Of a stretch of 64,000 nucleotides of DNA, positions 62,582 to 64,000 are shown one piece after another. The stretch lies in contig NZ_JADYWF010000001.1 of assembly GCF_015864945.1 (NCBI RefSeq), forward strand, positions 682,378-746,377. Direction: 5' to 3'. Position numbers and translations under genes: made by a program. The notes under the pieces are model-generated. The model did no database searches. It was not told where the DNA came from and saw only the letters and a list, made by a program, of their open reading frames with translations. This DNA is from Salinibacterium sp. NG253 (GTDB lineage Bacteria; Actinomycetota; Actinomycetes; Actinomycetales; Microbacteriaceae). How positions within the stretch are numbered: position 1 is the stretch's first letter; each line of letters starts with the position of its first letter.

Positions 62582-64000
62582 TTATTCGGCATCCAACACT
62601 GCGTGTGTCCGCAACGCGATGTGCACATCCAGACTTCGAGACCCTTCACGCCACCCGGGGAGCAACTGATCGAGCCTCTCCAGCCTTTGGCGCACGGTGT
62701 TCTCGTGAATAGAAAGACTCGAAGCGACGCCGGATACGGAACCCTGAGTGTCGAGATAGCGCAAGGCAGTTTCCAACAAGCGCCGATCTCGAGACGTGCC
62801 ACCCATTAGCGGCCCCAACTGATCAGCGACGTAGAGTTCCGCAGATTCTCCTGAGCCTCCTACTGCAAACGCGACCACACCAAGGGATGCTTTTGCCGCC
62901 AGTTCTCGTGGCCGATGCAAGGCGCGCATTGATCTGGCCAGGCGCGCGGCCTCGGCGTACGCGGTAGGAATCTCAGCTTCGGATACCGCCGCCGCGATTC
63001 CCCCGAAATAGATGAACGAACCGATGCATTCGGACAGGCGTTCCGCGATCGAGGGAAAACTGCGAACGATGACGATGATCGACCCCCGCCGCTCGGCCGC
63101 GATCGCATCCCTTCCCATACCTTTGCGCAGCGATGCCAACGCCGCGCGACGCGCATTCGGGTCTTCGATCTCGACGACCGTGACCTCCACACTCCCTGTT
63201 CCCGGCAGCCCCAAACGCACAGAAGGCCCAGAACCGTCACGAGTTGGTTCGATCACACGCTCGACCACTTCGGATTCCCTGAAGTGCCGCGCATCCTCGA
63301 TCGCTCGTTCGTACAGCAGTGAGATCGAGATAAACGTCGCAATGGTCGGTGCGAGCGCCTGAACAAGACGCGGGTCAGCATCGGAGACCTGGATTGCGCC
63401 TCCCGCATCAAGGGGGATCGAATTAGCACTATCAGCCAGGCTGGAACCTTCGTCGCTGTCGCCAGTTGTGACACGACCTCTCACCGCCATTGACGCGATC
63501 TCGAGCAGCTCAACCGTGCCCTGGCCAGCAGCGAGCGCCGCCGAGAACTGATCGGATGCCCGAAGTTGGATGGTCTCGACTTCAGAGCTCGACAGGAGAT
63601 TGTCGATCTCGCGCTTCGATGCTTCGGCCTGGGTCTCCAGCCGCCTCCGAAGGTTGTACACGTCGACCGCGATCGAGCCGATCAGTGCGGCCTCGACAAG
63701 GGTCTCTTTCTGACGTTGCGTGAAGGCTCCAGCGGTACGATTCGCGACCGTGAGCGCACCAACCACATCACCACCGGCACGCAGCGGCGTACTCAAGATT
63801 GCCCGCACACCTTCGGACGTCACGGCCTCATCCACCGACTCGATGTGCAGCCTCGAAACATCGCGCAAGTAATCGGCAGACTCGGTCATGAACCCGGCCG
63901 CCGCCATCCCGAGCACTCCCGTGCCGATGGGCATGCGGATCGCAGCGTATTCAGGCGTCAGGATGCCGTCGGAGAACTGAATCTCAGTAGTGCGGGTCGA
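62582..64000 (-). CDS. GAF/PucR-type helix-turn-helix regulator (N-terminus beyond window edge)
   Basis: Open on the minus strand from the right edge to 62582, at least 472 codons. The first visible part is a GAF-like domain (RAILSTPLRAGGDVVGALTV, FTQRQKETLVEAALIGSIAV), followed by a middle domain with VRLGLPGTGSVEVTVVEIED, and the C-terminal PucR-type helix-turn-helix LLETALRYLDTQGSVSGVAS then SLSIHENTVRQRLERLDQLL. Members often control amino acid, purine or proline use. It reads toward the putP-like gene, so proline catabolism is a reasonable but unproven target. Confidence 0.87.
   Translation of the reverse strand, partial: STRTTEIQFSDGILTPEYAAIRMPIGTGVLGMAAAGFMTESADYLRDVSRLHIESVDEAVTSEGVRAILSTPLRAGGDVVGALTVANRTAGAFTQRQKETLVEAALIGSIAVDVYNLRRRLETQAEASKREIDNLLSSSEVETIQLRASDQFSAALAAGQGTVELLEIASMAVRGRVTTGDSDEGSSLADSANSIPLDAGGAIQVSDADPRLVQALAPTIATFISISLLYERAIEDARHFRESEVVERVIEPTRDGSGPSVRLGLPGTGSVEVTVVEIEDPNARRAALASLRKGMGRDAIAAERRGSIIVIVRSFPSIAERLSECIGSFIYFGGIAAAVSEAEIPTAYAEAARLARSMRALHRPRELAAKASLGVVAFAVGGSGESAELYVADQLGPLMGGTSRDRRLLETALRYLDTQGSVSGVASSLSIHENTVRQRLERLDQLLPGWREGSRSLDVHIALRTHAVLDAE

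Overview
The window is a high-GC actinobacterial chromosome segment, most likely from the family Microbacteriaceae. The reasons are the iscS-mnmA-ligA-gatCA order, GatCAB amidotransferase genes, a DivIVA gene beside cdsA/frr/pyrH/tsf/rpsB, a DUF3097 protein, and frequent GTG and TTG starts. I saw no rRNA, tRNA, CRISPR array or insertion sequence. This placement is inferred from gene content and order; no search was run.

Layout. 1-36.3 kb is mostly core genome: DUF3097 (cut by the left edge), VanZ, SRPBCC, glucose-6-phosphate dehydrogenase, an extracytoplasmic thioredoxin plus CcdA pair, small DUF proteins, OsmC, an MFS exporter, gatB, an EamA transporter, a CGNR regulator, gatA/gatC, two hydrolases, ligA, mnmA, an autoregulated-looking HTH/membrane-protein pair, iscS, ybaK, a cysteine-less YbbN-like protein, a membrane protein with an internal lipobox, a 779-residue DivIVA-headed coiled-coil rod, AI-2E, a lytic transglycosylase, DivIVA, cdsA, frr, pyrH, tsf and rpsB. 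An M23 peptidase is divergent from rpsB.

36.8-53.9 kb is the most interesting part. It looks like an almost complete locus for oxidative degradation of vitamin B6 (the pathway I type known from Mesorhizobium loti and Pseudomonas MA-1), set between the M23/rpsB genes and xerC. It encodes an IclR regulator, pyridoxamine-pyruvate aminotransferase, a four-gene BMP-type ABC importer, a small lipoprotein, 4-pyridoxolactonase, pyridoxal 4-dehydrogenase (SDR) and pyridoxine 4-oxidase (GMC). A seven-gene leftward operon follows: the ring-opening flavin oxygenase (MHPCO), a DUF1185 protein, the class II aldolase-like decarboxylase (HMPDdc), the 3-hydroxyacyl-CoA-dehydrogenase-like FHMPC dehydrogenase, the acetamidomethylene-succinate hydrolase, a PEBP protein and an amidohydrolase. 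A carboxymuconolactone-decarboxylase-fold gene follows. Together they would take pyridoxine, pyridoxamine and pyridoxal to succinate semialdehyde, acetate, ammonia and CO2. The one classical enzyme without an obvious gene is 4-pyridoxate dehydrogenase. A shared TTCTCAC-type element precedes three transcription units of the locus, which suggests one regulon.

53.9-64 kb holds an MMPL exporter with a divergent MarR regulator, xerC, an SDR, a nitroreductase, a metallophosphoesterase, a putP-like sodium/proline symporter and a GAF-PucR-type regulator cut by the right edge.

Functions come from motif recognition and remembered family sequences. Starts were chosen from Shine-Dalgarno sequences, overlaps and family length.
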